DNA of 64,000 bases, taken from Catonia carolina. Lineage: Eukaryota; Arthropoda; Insecta; Hemiptera; Achilidae. Below, piece after piece: positions 48,927 to 60,270 of the stretch. The DNA lies in assembly GCA_035578175.1 (NCBI GenBank), contig JAQMRL010000022.1, forward strand, positions 2,976,001 to 3,040,000, given 5' to 3'. How positions within the stretch are numbered: the first letter of the stretch is position 1; each line of letters starts with the position of its first letter. The notes under the pieces are model-generated. The model did not search any database. It saw only the letters and a program-made list of their open reading frames with translations, and had not been told where the DNA came from. Position numbers and translations under genes: made by a program.

Positions 48927-49066
48927 AATCGTTAATAACATGTTTTTTGGATTCAGGGCGTCTGAAAACGTGTATAGCCTATCCGGTGAAAATCCGTTTT
49001 CGAAAAATCGACATGACAACAATACGTTCCTTCCTGTATATTCATATAGGCAAGAGAAAGTAAAAA
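48311..49066 (+). repeat. Family B repeat, copy B7
   Basis: Starts AAATCTGATGTGAACACTCA and ends CATATAGGCAAGAGAAAGT. It lacks the second internal unit (a direct jump near 48560 to the CAGCCTCCTCAAGAATA block). It contains an expanded (CA)n at 48882-48922. The frames 48822-49094 (minus) and 48856-49083 (plus) come from the repeat and microsatellite, not from genes. Confidence 0.8.
48882..48922. repeat. (CA)n microsatellite
   Basis: About 20 CA units within family B copy B7, grown from the short CACACACA spot found in all B copies. Confidence 0.95.
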
Positions 49067-50256
49067 AAGAAAATTTAATTTGAGATTTTAACATTCATAT
49101 ACAATTTGAAATACACGCTTTTGAGTGAAATCAAAATCATGTTACGCTGAAAACTAAAAATTTATCTTTATTAAAAATAACATGTTTTAATTCTGGTGGT
49201 TTTGTAAATAAGTCCATTTAGTATTTGCTCGTTTTCCAAACATTTCCTTTCATAAAATGTTTATCCCAGATTTTCAGAATTGATATTTCAGAAATGATAT
49301 TGTAGCCTAACCACTTTTTCAATATTGTTCAACATCTTAATTTCTAGTTCATTTGAAATTAAAATATAAACATTACGTTTTGGGAAACATATTTTTCTAT
49401 TAGACTTTAAATGTATTTAATACATTTTTTAAAATCTTGGTTTCACTCTAATCAATAAATACTAAAGTAAAAAAATAGGAAAAGACAGATCTTTAAAAAA
49501 AATCGTAGTATCTTTTACGGATCTTAAGAAATGTGGCAAAAGGTAACATTAAGTTATTACAGGAAGTTAGACCCTCTTAATTGACCGAATTCTATTTTAT
49601 AAAATTAAATAAATTACTGGTATTTTTTTGCTTTTACTAACAAAAAATTAAACGTCTTAAAAATGGCCAACAAAATAAATGATAACAAGGTAGAAAATAT
49701 ATTTGAAAAGATATAACTAATTCTAATGAAAACAGACTAATTCTTAGCGTCTTAAAAGCAGCTAACGTGAGATAAGAAACGTCGCAGTGTGTTGTAAAAT
49801 AAAAGAAGAAAATAACAATTATTCTATGTCGGTCAGTAGGTTTAAACGTGCTTCCCTACTGTGTAATTACCATTGCACGTAGCTTAAAATAATCTTTAAA
49901 GGTTACTATTAATTAATGTCATACTAGATTAAATTAGTCTAGTTAAAGGTTAGGAAACACACATCTAAAGACTGTATTTCAGTATCAAGATATCAGGTAA
50001 AATATTATTGGTTTCTTTACAAATATTAAACAGATCAATTAATTAATTGAACTTTTGATGTAATTACAGAAACATTATTGTATCCTTTGTATAGCTTTAT
50101 TTTGTTGTGATAAACTGCTGAAAAAATAAATTACCATTCAGAGCTGATTATTTAACATTCATCCTTTAAATTACATTTATTAAAAAGTTAATTTTTTTTT
50201 AAAGCCACGTAGGACTACATAAGTTCATCAAACTAAAAATAGCTCATTTCAATTCT
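49067..50256. other. A+T-rich non-coding DNA
   Basis: Nothing firm. A short echo of family B (AAAAAAAATCGTAGTATCTT) at about 49494 may be a remnant. Confidence 0.4.
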
Positions 50257-50775
50257 TGCGGTTCAATTTTTCAGTTTTTGGAGTCCTTTCCTGATGTTTC
50301 CTTCCTTGAACTTTCTCCAGTATTCCCTCAATCCATCCGATCTTCTCTGCCGTTCCATGTCAGAATACACAACTTTTTGTCGTTTCGTCGGTTTCTGCTG
50401 TTCAAGTCTTGTGGTTTTCAGCCTGTGGTAATTTCCGGCTTTTGTTTTGAGGTCCGCAAGTGAGATTTGGAGCCCGTCCATGTCCTTCTTAATTTCCCTG
50501 ATCGAGTGGGGCTGAGTTTTTCTGTTAAGGAAAAAGTTGATGATTTGTTTTGAGATTCTGGAAGAGTCGGTCCTCAAGAGATGTCCAAAGAAAGAAATGC
50601 TCTTTTTCCTCATCTGGTCTGCCAGAGGTTCTGTATTTCTGTATACTTCTTTCGAGACGTGTTTCCATATCCCATCAGAGAAACATCTTTTGTTCAGGCA
50701 TCTCCCTATGATCCGACGCTCCAATTTTGAGATTCTGTGCTCCGTGTTTATCTTCCTGAGACTGAAGATCTCAGA
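50257..50775 (-). pseudogene. Non-LTR retrotransposon reverse transcriptase C-terminus
   Basis: The open frame runs 50724 to 50263 on the minus strand (153 codons). It can be read upstream to about 50770 (INTEHRISKLERRIIGRC). Blocks in order: ERRIIGRCLNKRCFSDGIWK, VYRNTEPLADQMRKKSISFF, GHLLRTDSSRISKQI, FFLNRKTQP, then a Q/K/R-rich tail ending KGLQKLKN. The 'GHL.RTD..RL.KQI' block is the equivalent of the HV.RM block in related elements. This is the best-preserved coding relic in the window. It shows no inserted stop over 150 codons, so it is the youngest reverse transcriptase fragment here. It is 5'-truncated, and the catalytic region is missing. Confidence 0.8.
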
Positions 50776-51474
50776 AAATACTTTAAATGTAATTTTAATT
50801 TGCTATTCATGTTAATTTATCGTTTGTAAGAGATCTGGCGAATATACTTATTTTAAAATGTTTGATCTCGTAGACGCTTCACGTTTAAGACAAGGCAACT
50901 GACTGAAAGTAAAACTATGCAACAACATAATTCCACAATGTGAGACTCTCAAATTGGCCTATACTAAGATCGTCGCCTTACATGGAAACAACATAATATA
51001 ATTGTCAAAAGAAAGCAACTACATCTAATTTTGTTTTAAATGTATTGGCTTTTGGAAAAAAATCCCCCCTGACAAAATCTAACAAAATTAATCTCAACAA
51101 ACTAATATTGAAATCCACTTGGACACACGGAATACAACTTTGGGATACTCGTAATCTGCAAATTCAAATATCGAGATTTTAGAGCAATTCCGATCAAAGA
51201 TCATAAGACATAATTATAATATAACCATTTATTCATCACTTATTGTCATTTTTAATATAAATTTATAACTATCACAGAGATTAACATCGATGGATGTATC
51301 CTATCGTTTTTTTACTTTTCTGCTAGATTAGTTATTTCTTAGTCAAAGAAAATAAAAATAAATTATAACGTAGCAGTATATAAAATAAAATAAATAATAA
51401 ATAAATTCTTGAAATGAGTTTAATAATTTATTATTTCTTAACAGAGGGAAAACCTTATCCATAATGAGGTAATA
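50776..51474. other. A+T-rich non-coding DNA
   Basis: Nothing recognised. Confidence 0.4.
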
Positions 51475-51562
51475 TACAGATGAAAAAATACCAGACCTGA
51501 CAAAGAATCAAACCCGGAACCCCGACATAAAAGCTAGTTGCGCTAACCACTACAATTTATTT
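51475..51562 (-). mobile_element. tRNA-derived SINE2-like head
   Basis: The minus strand reads TGTAGTGGTTAGCGCAACTA, then GGGTTTGATTCT. The head closely parallels that at 60206-60270 (both TAGTGGTTAGCG.AACT.GCTTTTA). Confidence 0.6.
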
Positions 51563-52519
51563 ATTAATTATAATATTCAATAATTTAAATGCCTAGAGGA
51601 TTTAAATGACTTTCATTAGGCTACAATTGAAGTAATTATGACTGATTCTTTTACTTTTTTTATTCACTCTAGGTGCAGAGATATTTTGATGAATTTTATC
51701 AGTTGGGACCCACGTTGTGGCTTTGCAGACCTTAATATGTTATTCTGTAATTTTAGACTATCTGGATAATACAGTTGCTGGTTGAGACCTACAGTTGGAT
51801 ATTGTACATCCAGATAAGAAAAGCAGGTATGTGAAAAATGCGTATTTTCATATAGTAATTAAAATATTAGTTATAGGTTCTTGTCAATCAGTTTACGAAT
51901 CCGGTAATAAAATTTAGTTTGATACCAGTTAAAAGATGATGAGATAATGGATTGGTGCACAAAAAAAAATAAAGATTGAAGAGTAAAAAGTGGTAAAGAA
52001 GAAGAAACAGAAGAGGAACGAAGTGATAAAGAAAAGGGAGGTTAGATGGAGTGGAAGACGGTAAGCAGTGACCAATAGAAATATTGACCGGCTCTGGCAA
52101 GAAGTCAACACGGAAAAGGGTCAATGATTTGACCACTCCATCAGTAGCCCCACCCTCGACTAAAATCCATTAGGAAATCAATAATATCACCCTCTTAACT
52201 ACATACTATATAGTTAACTATCCATTACTTAAAATAGGCAATATATTATATAACGTAGGTATCGGTTAAATTAGATCTTTCATGACTCTCTTTTACCTTT
52301 CTACTTGCAATTAAATAATGACTACTGACTTACTGACACCGTTCCATTAATTTATTTACAATTCTCGCCAAGTATAATTATTTTCGACACGTTACATTAA
52401 TCAATGGATCAAATATTACAGTACCTCAACTTTTGATCATTTACAAGACATTAACAATTCAAAATATCATTTTTCTTTTTACTGATTTATTTACAACTAT
52501 TACAATAATTCAAGTAAGT
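51563..52519. other. Non-coding DNA with purine-rich patch
   Basis: 51960-52100 is purine-rich on the plus strand (GAAGAAGAAACAGAAGAGGA), producing overlapping 60- and 82-residue F/L-rich frames on the minus strand that I regard as artefacts. No repeat match. Confidence 0.4.
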
Positions 52520-52606
52520 TTGATGATGATGAAAATTTGTGTTCAAGTGACATGATAGGCATGAGAGGAGTAGGCCTTCATAGGTCTTCCCCAAGAATTG
52601 TGATTT
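52520..52606 (+). repeat. Repeat G, copy 1
   Basis: GATGATGATGAAAATTTGTG, then CATGATAGGCATG, then CTTCCCCAAGAA. It pairs with an inverted copy at 53592-53675. Confidence 0.6.
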
Positions 52607-53089
52607 AAATTGTCTGAATTTTGAATAATCATTTCATTAAATTAGCGTCCTTACTTCAGAAGCTATTTAGGGATCTCGCGGGATAACCAGGTAAATGCAA
52701 AATTAAAGTGAACGTACAAGTAGGTTATTGTGTTCTTGTGGCTTGTGAAACGGTTTATAAAAGTGTTTGATAAAATTTTGGGCAAAAGATATTTCGAAAT
52801 CTGTGTATAAGGTTTGTTACTGATGTAAAGGGGTGCTTGTACTATAAAAGGTAATATTTTTGACTGGGATGCCTTAATGCATAGTAAATTAGAAGATTTA
52901 GTTCAAGCCATAAAAGGAGCAGCAAATCCATAATAATAATTATAAATGAAGTATAGAAGTATAGAATATAAATTATATCTCAATAGAGAACAATACATGC
53001 ACAATTTTTATGCCACTGTTTAATTTTTAACTTTTAAAAAAAGAAAATGTAATATTTTAAGTATATAATTTAATAATAAAGAAAACTAC
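52607..53089. other. A+T-rich DNA between the inverted G repeats
   Basis: No gene recognised; it may be the interior of an element ending in the G repeats. Confidence 0.3.
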
Positions 53090-53232
53090 TCAATGTCACC
53101 TCAACAACTTAATCATTAACGATGATTATGGGTTATGAATCAGTATGTTTAAATGTATCAGGATTATTAAACCCTAGCAGAGAATCGAACCGTTTATTGT
53201 GTAGTCTAGTACACTCTATACAACGGTAGTAT
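53090..53232 (-). mobile_element. tRNA-derived SINE2 copy, decayed
   Basis: The minus strand has a degenerate head (CCGTTGTATAGAGTGTACTA), B-box-like CGGTTCGATTCTC, and a body ending ATTAAGTTGTTGAGGTGACA. This parallels the SINE2 3' part. Confidence 0.55.
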
Positions 53233-53591
53233 CTGGTTTTACGTGGAAAGTTTTAGATAATATACTTGTTTATTTATATCTAATATCAGAAGTCTTTTCT
53301 AAAAGTTTCAGATATTTAATTTAATTATCGATTCGTTTCAAAAGTAAATAAAGATTGCCAATGCTTGATGAAGGCAAGGTATTTAAAGGTATTGTTTTTA
53401 TTATTGGCAATAAATTTTTACAAATGTTTTTAGGAATTGTTATATGAATAACCATCTGTAACAAAACAATGCTAAAAACGTGTCGAGAGCTCAAAATCAG
53501 ACAATTCTACAAGGCACCTAAAAAGACGCTGAAGTAGAGACCTGCTAATTTAATTAAATAAATTTTATTCAAAATTAATATTTTTAATAAC

Positions 53592-53675
53592 GGTTCTTGG
53601 GGAGAATTCAACCCTACGCATGCCTATCATGTGTCATTTTAACACAATTATCATCATCATCATCATCATCATTGC
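53592..53675 (-). repeat. Repeat G, copy 2, with (ATC)n microsatellite
   Basis: Reverse complement of copy 1. It contains (TCA)n over about 53649-53673, CATGCCTATCATGTGTCA and TTCTTGGGGAGAA. The trinucleotide run is longer here than in copy 1. Confidence 0.65.
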
Positions 53676-55477
53676 ATTTAATAGTTGTATAATTTCTATA
53701 GTCATAGATTAATAAAGTATTAAAGAGAGAAAAAATCGTGTCCAGCATACGTTATTTTTAAAAAAATATTTTTTTTCGGATTTATAGTACTTCTTAAAAA
53801 AAACCTTTTAAAATTTTTATAGGTAATTAATTCGCATTCATGGTTTTTATATCTATTCTGGTCTTAACATCAACAGTGTCAACAAAAGTATTACAAAACT
53901 CATTTTTGAATAAATGAGTAAAGATTCGACCGCAATTTGAATTTTCTGGCTCTAAATTTTTTTAACCATAATGACTTTACAAAATCGATAGGGTGAATTA
54001 GTTTTAAGTTATAGATATCAATGAATTTTGTTATTACATATTTAATAACTTGTTTCATTTTATAAACCTCCAGTAATATTCTTATAAAGGGATGAAATTA
54101 TAAGTACTTAATGAAAATTTAATGTAATTACTAGTTCAATTTAATACAAACAGATTTAAGGGTTGATGACTTGAAAAAAATTAAAACTAAATAATGAGGC
54201 TATATCGTTCGGCGGAAATAATGGAAAAAAGTTAATATATTTCATCAATCTCATTGCTCGTTTGAATATTTAATATTCTCTAGTAGTAGTTATATTAAAA
54301 ACTTGAAAACCGTAAACTTTGAACAACAAGAAAAATATTTTGTTTTAATTTTGATTTTAAATTTTAAAAATTGATTTCATGAATAAGCTTTCGTAGAAAA
54401 CCTATACAACAGTTTTTCATATAAAGTAGATACTTTTCTACGACCCTATTTTTATACAGGGTAAAGTAAACAAGAATATTTTTTTGAAAGAAGCCCCAGA
54501 AAATACAAACTTGGAATAGGAAATGACCTACTTACGTGACTACGAAAATTTTTTCATTCATTACTATTTATTTATTTAGAAATTCGTATGAATGGAATAA
54601 AAGTAAAAATAAATATTTTGTTAACTTATCACGAAAAAGTAGAAAAAAATAGGCCAAAAGTAAATAATAAATAGCTTGGCATGAAAGTTCTTTTTCATAA
54701 TTTGATTAATCTTAAAAGAAGTAAAAATCCGGGTTGGTTCATTTAAATTTCATTTAGTAACTCTTCATTAATTTTTATCCAGTACGTGGTTTTATCACGG
54801 GAGTTATATGTATTCATCCACAAGATCTAGTCTCATTCTATGTGCTTTGGGAGTGCTTTGTGTGACAAAAGAAAACATTATTAAGCCTAAACCTAGTTTC
54901 ATCTTGAAATTTTTAAATTATAAATAAAGAACACGTTTCATCATAACAACCGCGTTTGCGACTTAAAAATTGAAGCGAGAAAAATAGTGCGAGTGAGAGG
55001 ATGAAGAATGAGCAGGATAGAAGATATTGTGTGTATAATAAAAAAAATTTAATAAAATTTTGTAATCCAAACTGAAATTTTATTTTATTTTGAATTTTTA
55101 ACTAGACTTACAATTTAAGGAAAGTTTGTATTTATTGTGAACTGAGATAAATATAAATTGTTTAACAAAAGAAGAGAAATATCGTTATTTCTTTTACAGT
55201 TTTCTTTTTGTTAATCTAGATTGTTCAGGACCTAATTGGACTGAATCGAATTTGTTTACAGCGAATGTTTTACTGACGGAATAAATAAAAGAATAAAAAA
55301 CATACAAATGTATTGTGATCATAATATCTATAAATTTTGTTTCAGTTCTCAACTCAAAATATGTTTTTGCATTACTTTTTTGTAATTTTTCATTGAGCTT
55401 TATTTATGAGAAGAGAGAAGTGAAAAGTCGAAAATTAAAGATATTTTTCTAATGTTTCATTTATTTCTTGTACAGTC
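53676..55477. other. A+T-rich non-coding DNA
   Basis: No supported gene or repeat. Confidence 0.4.
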
Positions 55478-56437
55478 TTTTTTACTTTCTCTTGCCTATA
55501 TGAATATATAGGAAGGAAAGTATTGTTTTCATGTCGATTTTTCGAAATCGAGTTTTCACCGGATCTATACGTTTTCAGACCCCCTGAACCCAAAAAAACA
55601 TGTTTTTAGCGATTGGTCTGTGTGTGTGTGTGTGTGTGTGTGTGTCTGTGGGTGTGTGTGTGTGAACAAAGTATCTCAAGAACGGAACATCGTACGAACT
55701 TGAAACTTAAGTTGCATACCACTACCGGACCCGACATGAACCTTTTCATTAAAATCGGTCAACCGGAAGTAGTAATTTATTCGTGTCATTTTTCACTTTT
55801 TTGCGATTTTCTCAAAAATTAGTCCTACGATTTTTTTTAAAAATCGCCTGGTTTACTTAATTTTTTATTCTCTACAAGATAGGGTAGGCGTCATGTTTGC
55901 TGAAATTCTGGGTGAGGCTGTTTTCACGTAAAAACGTTGTATTTTTAAGATTACGGCTTTAATATGCATTTTAGCGCAAATATTTTATTACAAAAGTTGT
56001 AGAGAATTTAAAATTCTACAACTTTTATTTCTAAAATTTTTTTGTATAATGTTTAGTTTAGCAGTAATTAGCGATTTTCTGATTTTTTCTCACGAAAACG
56101 TGTGAAAAATCGATTTTTTTAAGATTTCGGCTTTAGTACGCATTTTACGACAAAATTGTATATAATAAAATTTATAGAAAATTAAAAGATCTACAACTTT
56201 TATTTAAAGCATTTTTCTCTACAGAGCCTAGTTTAGAGAGAAAGAGTGATTTTCCGTATTTCTAAGCCAAACTGAGGTTGATTTTCATTTTGCGTCTTTC
56301 ACTCATGACTAAATTAGGTTTTGTTTGTTGAGGTTAGTTTTTTGTTTATTTCTTATGTTTTATTACTAATGTTAGGTTTATTGTTAATTATTTGCACTGG
56401 TAAGAGAAAGTTGTGTGAGTGTTTCACACCAGATTTT
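55478..56437 (-). repeat. Family B repeat, copy B8, near full-length
   Basis: The minus strand starts AAAATCTGGTGTGAAACACT, followed by CAACTTTCTCTTACCAGTGC, has both internal units, and ends CATATAGGCAAGAGAAAGT at 55490. It holds a (TG)n run at 55619-55664. Comparison with B1 (12350-13285) defines the family: about 940-960 bp, no coding capacity. Confidence 0.8.
55619..55664. repeat. (TG)n microsatellite
   Basis: An interrupted TG run inside copy B8, at the same internal position as the CA run of B7. Confidence 0.95.
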
Positions 56438-56492
56438 TATAAATAAAATAATTATTATTTTTATAATTATAATTTTATAAAATTGATTATAC

Positions 56493-57471
56493 ATTAGTGG
56501 ACAAAATTAACGCATCACTTTAAAAGATTTTAAATGGTTCCACAGTACTTTGATGAAGAAAATATTAACCGTCTGATCTGGCTAGCCAACAGCCCCCATG
56601 CTATTGAGCACATTTGGTTATGCTTAAAAATGAGTTCGTCAACGTGATGAAGTGAATCTTCAACAGTTGTATCGTAAGGCGAAAGAAGAATGGGAGAAAA
56701 TCTACCAGGAAGAAATTCAAAACTAGATTCAAGGAATGCCAAGACAGATTCTAGCTGTAATTAAGGTAAGAGGGGGCTGTACTTGTTACTGAAGTACTAA
56801 TTCATTATAAATCATAGCCTAATAAAAGTTTAATCTTAATTTTCCATTATGTATGAATTAACCCACCGGGTTGGTCTAGGGGTAATGTCGTCACCGCTAG
56901 TCAGCTGTATAACAGCTTGTTTTTGGAGATGAAGGTTTCTGGTTCAAATCCTAGTAAAGGTAGTTACTTTTATACAGATTTGAATACTAGAGAGTGATTA
57001 CCGGTGTACTTTGATGGTTGGGTTTCAATTAACCATACTCTTTCAGGAATGTCGGCCTGAGTCTGTACAAGACTACACCTCATTTACACGTCATACAAAT
57101 CATCCTTATCTCATTGGGTCATGGGGTATCTTACCGTTCTAAATTGAACAGATTGCAACGTACAAACATGAGGAATAAAAAAAAAATGTATGAACTAAAT
57201 ATGGAAAACTTTCATTCAATACTGTAAGTAACCCTTCCGTTTTTGTTAAATAAAACTTTGTGTTCTTAAAGCTGATTTATCTTATTTTTTCATTAAAATA
57301 CCAGAAATCAAATTTGCAAGTCAAATTTTTTATTTAAAATATGAAATATTGCTTAAAATTATGATACAAAGAATAACAGTAACAGAAATGAACCAAGCCC
57401 ATTGAAAAAAAATGATTTTTTGTACTTAACCCAAAATATAACATGATGCGTTAATTTTGCCCAGAACTTTA
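56493..57471 (+). mobile_element. Internally deleted Tc1-like transposon, copy T3, with nested SINE
   Basis: The left terminus is TGGACAAAATTAACGCATCA and the right terminus is TGATGCGTTAATTTTGCCCA, a clear inverted pair. The left end is followed at once by TTTAAAAGATTTTAAATGG and the transposase C-terminal block (TGGCTAGCCAACAGCCCCCA, then ATTGAGCACATTTGG; AIEHIW, glutamate kept). A SINE1 copy interrupts it at 56858-57185. Without the SINE and one target duplication it is about 640 bp, the same size as T1 and T2. Confidence 0.85.
56858..57185 (+). mobile_element. tRNA-derived SINE1, best copy, inserted in T3
   Basis: It is flanked by a perfect 9-bp target duplication ATGTATGAA (56849-56857 and 57186-57194). 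Box A TGGTCTAGGGG is at 56872-56882 and a perfect B box GGTTCAAATCC at 56941-56951. It continues through CAGTTACTTTTATACAGAT-like and TGGTTGGGTTTCAATTAACC sequence and ends with a poly-A tail at 57175-57186. The ~58-base gap between boxes A and B exceeds a normal tRNA's but is tolerated in SINEs. The host Tc1 sequence continues exactly on the right side, as seen from copy T1. Confidence 0.9.
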
Positions 57472-59749
57472 TTTAGTTTTAGCATTAACATGTTTGAATC
57501 AATAATGCGAAACACGATTACACGAAATGCTCAGACCAGGATGTCAGGCTGAAGATATTTGTTGTAAATAGGTATTACATTAAGAAATTTGAGCTATTGT
57601 TCAATACTGTCAGTATTAAATTTTCTACATTTATAGGCGCGTGAGTTGTTAATACCATGAGAAATGCATTTTTATAAAATACCTAACGCGTAGAAATACA
57701 GATTCAGGGATGCAGGTAAAAATATTACGTCTGATCCTAAAATTTTTAATTACTATCGTAACGTCTGAAAAAATAATATTCAGATATTTGAATCGATGTA
57801 TCTTCAACTAATATCATGTGTACCGTGGTACATGCTTAAGTACTCCACTAGGAATTTAAACATTCTTACGGTGTAACGTCACAGAAATTTAATTTATCAT
57901 AATCAAATAATAAGATATAAAACTCTGAATGATAACAGACCTTATTCAACTTTGCAGCACAAAATTTCGAACAAGACTCAACAACAATTTACCAGTGCAC
58001 TCTTGCTTATACAGATTGCTCAGCTAACCTTCTAAAAGGTTTCAAACAGAATGTCCCATGACATTATAAACAGTTAACAAAATACAAACAACGGGAACAT
58101 TAAAGTGTGTAATGCGGTTATACATAAAATAACATGAGGAACGTCAAGTGAAACAAGAAAATAGAAGTCAAAGTATCAAATATTAAAAAAAAGATAAAGT
58201 TTCATGGTAACCATTGGCGATAAATCTTCTCGATGATAGTATAGAATATTAAAGAATTTAGAGGGCCAGAATATTCTTTACTTGTTCAACATATTTAGCC
58301 ATCATTTCAAAATTAAACAAAAAAATTCTATTACATTTTAATTTTATTACTAATAATTTTAATATTACAGTAACTACAAATTAATTGCTATTATTCTTAT
58401 AAATTAATCTTAGAAATAATTCTAATGTAAAAAAAATATTCAAATTTGAGTTTATCTACGTACCACATCTTCATTCCATCTACTCATTTTCAAACAAATA
58501 ATTATATCATTTTTCATCTCAACGAAAAATGGTGTAATGTGTGAAGTCAAAAATAATTCTTCATCATTTACAATAATTAGAAGACTGTATGAAAACAAAG
58601 GTGCAGAAAGATGTCTTCCTCAAGATATCTTACAAACTTTTAACAAATTTACTAAAAGATTTTATAAGTTATTTTAATAATTTTTATTAGTTATTAAAAA
58701 TGTAGTATATTAGAACAATAGGGTAAAAGTTTTCCCGTACTTGAAGAAAATATTTTGATTATGTTTTTTGTAATATTATTTTATGTTAAAAAAATTTAAA
58801 GTTTCTCCGGGAAAGTAAAAAAAATAAATGATTAACTAGATTATAGAAGTAAGGTACTGCAGTTAAAAAAGTACTGCATGTACCCAAATTAAAAAAAGGA
58901 AATAGTTTGTCTTTTTATTTTCAGACTAATGACGCCAAGTTGTCGAGAAGACTTTACAAAAACGTTACATAAGTTTGCAGACTACGTGAAACAAAATGTA
59001 CTAAAGTTAGGTAAATAAGGTGTTAGGTTAGGAGCGACAAAAGCAGTAAGAGTAATGGCGTTGCGGTGCGCCTCTCTATTTGTCTGTGTGTATTAAATGA
59101 AAGTGCTCGTGTGTTGAAGGTTCCATTCGCATTCCAGTAATGCACCATTATGCACCCTCACTGAGTGGAAATCCAAGTACGCTTTTCCTCAAGTACCACC
59201 GCCATCACCACACGATTTTTCCTATGATATATTACTGCAAAACGGTCTTCCTGCCATTTGTTGACTGATTGCTTCAAAGTGCTTTTTCTCCTACATTTTT
59301 AAATTCATAATAAAAATATAAATAACCTAGAAATATATAATTTATTAAGCAGATATAAACAAAAAACAAAATATTACGATTTGATTTGAATTTTCAATGC
59401 AGATTTATTAATTGACTGAAAAAAATAAAAACTAAAAGTAACAAGATAGTACATAATAAATTAGCTAATTAAATTTTCCAAGTTAATAGTCTAATTTTTT
59501 TAAAGTATAACAGGTTTTTATTCATATTTTACGTACGCAACTTAAAATATTCTCATATGCATATACAGTTTAGTTAGCCGTCCTTACTTTGCTCCATCTG
59601 TCAACAAACCAAAGCCAACTACTACAGCGTGTACGGTAGGGTCCACGACTTTATGGATGTAGCCTATTCCTATTATGTTTAGTATGTTTTTAATTGGATT
59701 AATTTTATTGACCTAAATTTTAAAAATGTAATGTATGTAATGCAGTTTA
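57472..59749. other. A+T-rich non-coding DNA with one G+C-richer patch
   Basis: 59035-59215 is richer in G+C (GCGGTGCGCCTCTCTATTTG; CACTGAGTGGAAATCCAAGT). The second phrase weakly echoes family A, but not enough to call a copy. The rest is featureless. Confidence 0.4.
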
Positions 59750-59895
59750 TTTCTTCTTCTTAAAGTTCCATCTCCTATCGGAGGTTGGATATCATAATGG
59801 CTATGGTCACTTTGCTGGCTGCTGCTCTGAATAGTTGCAATGAACTACAGTTGAACCATTCTCTAAGATTCCTCAGCCAGGAGATGCGTCAGTTT
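59750..59895 (-). pseudogene. Non-LTR retrotransposon reverse transcriptase, last ~45 codons
   Basis: The minus strand reads RISWLRNLREWFNCSSLQLF, then RAAASKVTIAIMISNLR, then stop and a GAAGAAG tail (59753-59762). 'SWLRN.R.W....ELFR.A..K..IA.M..NLR' is the extreme C-terminus of another insect non-LTR reverse transcriptase group, different from the GRPRKRW-only tails. It is severely 5'-truncated. Confidence 0.75.
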
Positions 59896-60190
59896 ATTTA
59901 TTAAACTATAAAGAGCTCCTTACATTTTTTAACATTCTTCGTCGGATAACTCTAATTTAGTACCTATATATCTCGTTTTTCAGTAACAATACTTTTTACA
60001 TTTCTTTTTAAATGTTATTTAAAACCAAAAGATTTTAAAACTCTTTGGAAAGTTTTTCTTTTGAAATTCGGTAAATCTGGGTCATTACCGTGTACAGAAT
60101 TTTTGATAATGTGGGAGGCTCATTATTTCGAAAAAATTGTGTTTTTTAACTTAATGGCTGTTTTTACGAATTCATCCCACTAATTACTTA

Positions 60191-60270
60191 CTGGTTGATC
60201 CTGCCGGCCCTTTGACGTAGTGGTTAGCGGAACTGGCTTTTACGCCGGGGTCGCGGGTTCAGAGGTTAGA
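60191..60270 (+). repeat. 18S-like 15-mer joined to a tRNA-like SINE head
   Basis: 60191-60205 is CTGGTTGATCCTGCC, identical to the conserved 5' end of eukaryotic 18S rRNA. It is followed without gap by a tRNA-like head GGCCCTTTGACGTAGTGGTT and a weak B box GGTTCAGAGG. The tRNA-like part matches the head at 51475-51562. The rRNA identity covers 15 bases only and may be chance. Confidence 0.4.

Noticed and set aside
48822..49094. Overlapping 75- and 90-residue frames on both strands
   Set aside because: They are created by a (CA)n microsatellite and family B sequence; the cysteine/valine and histidine/threonine runs are simple-repeat translation.
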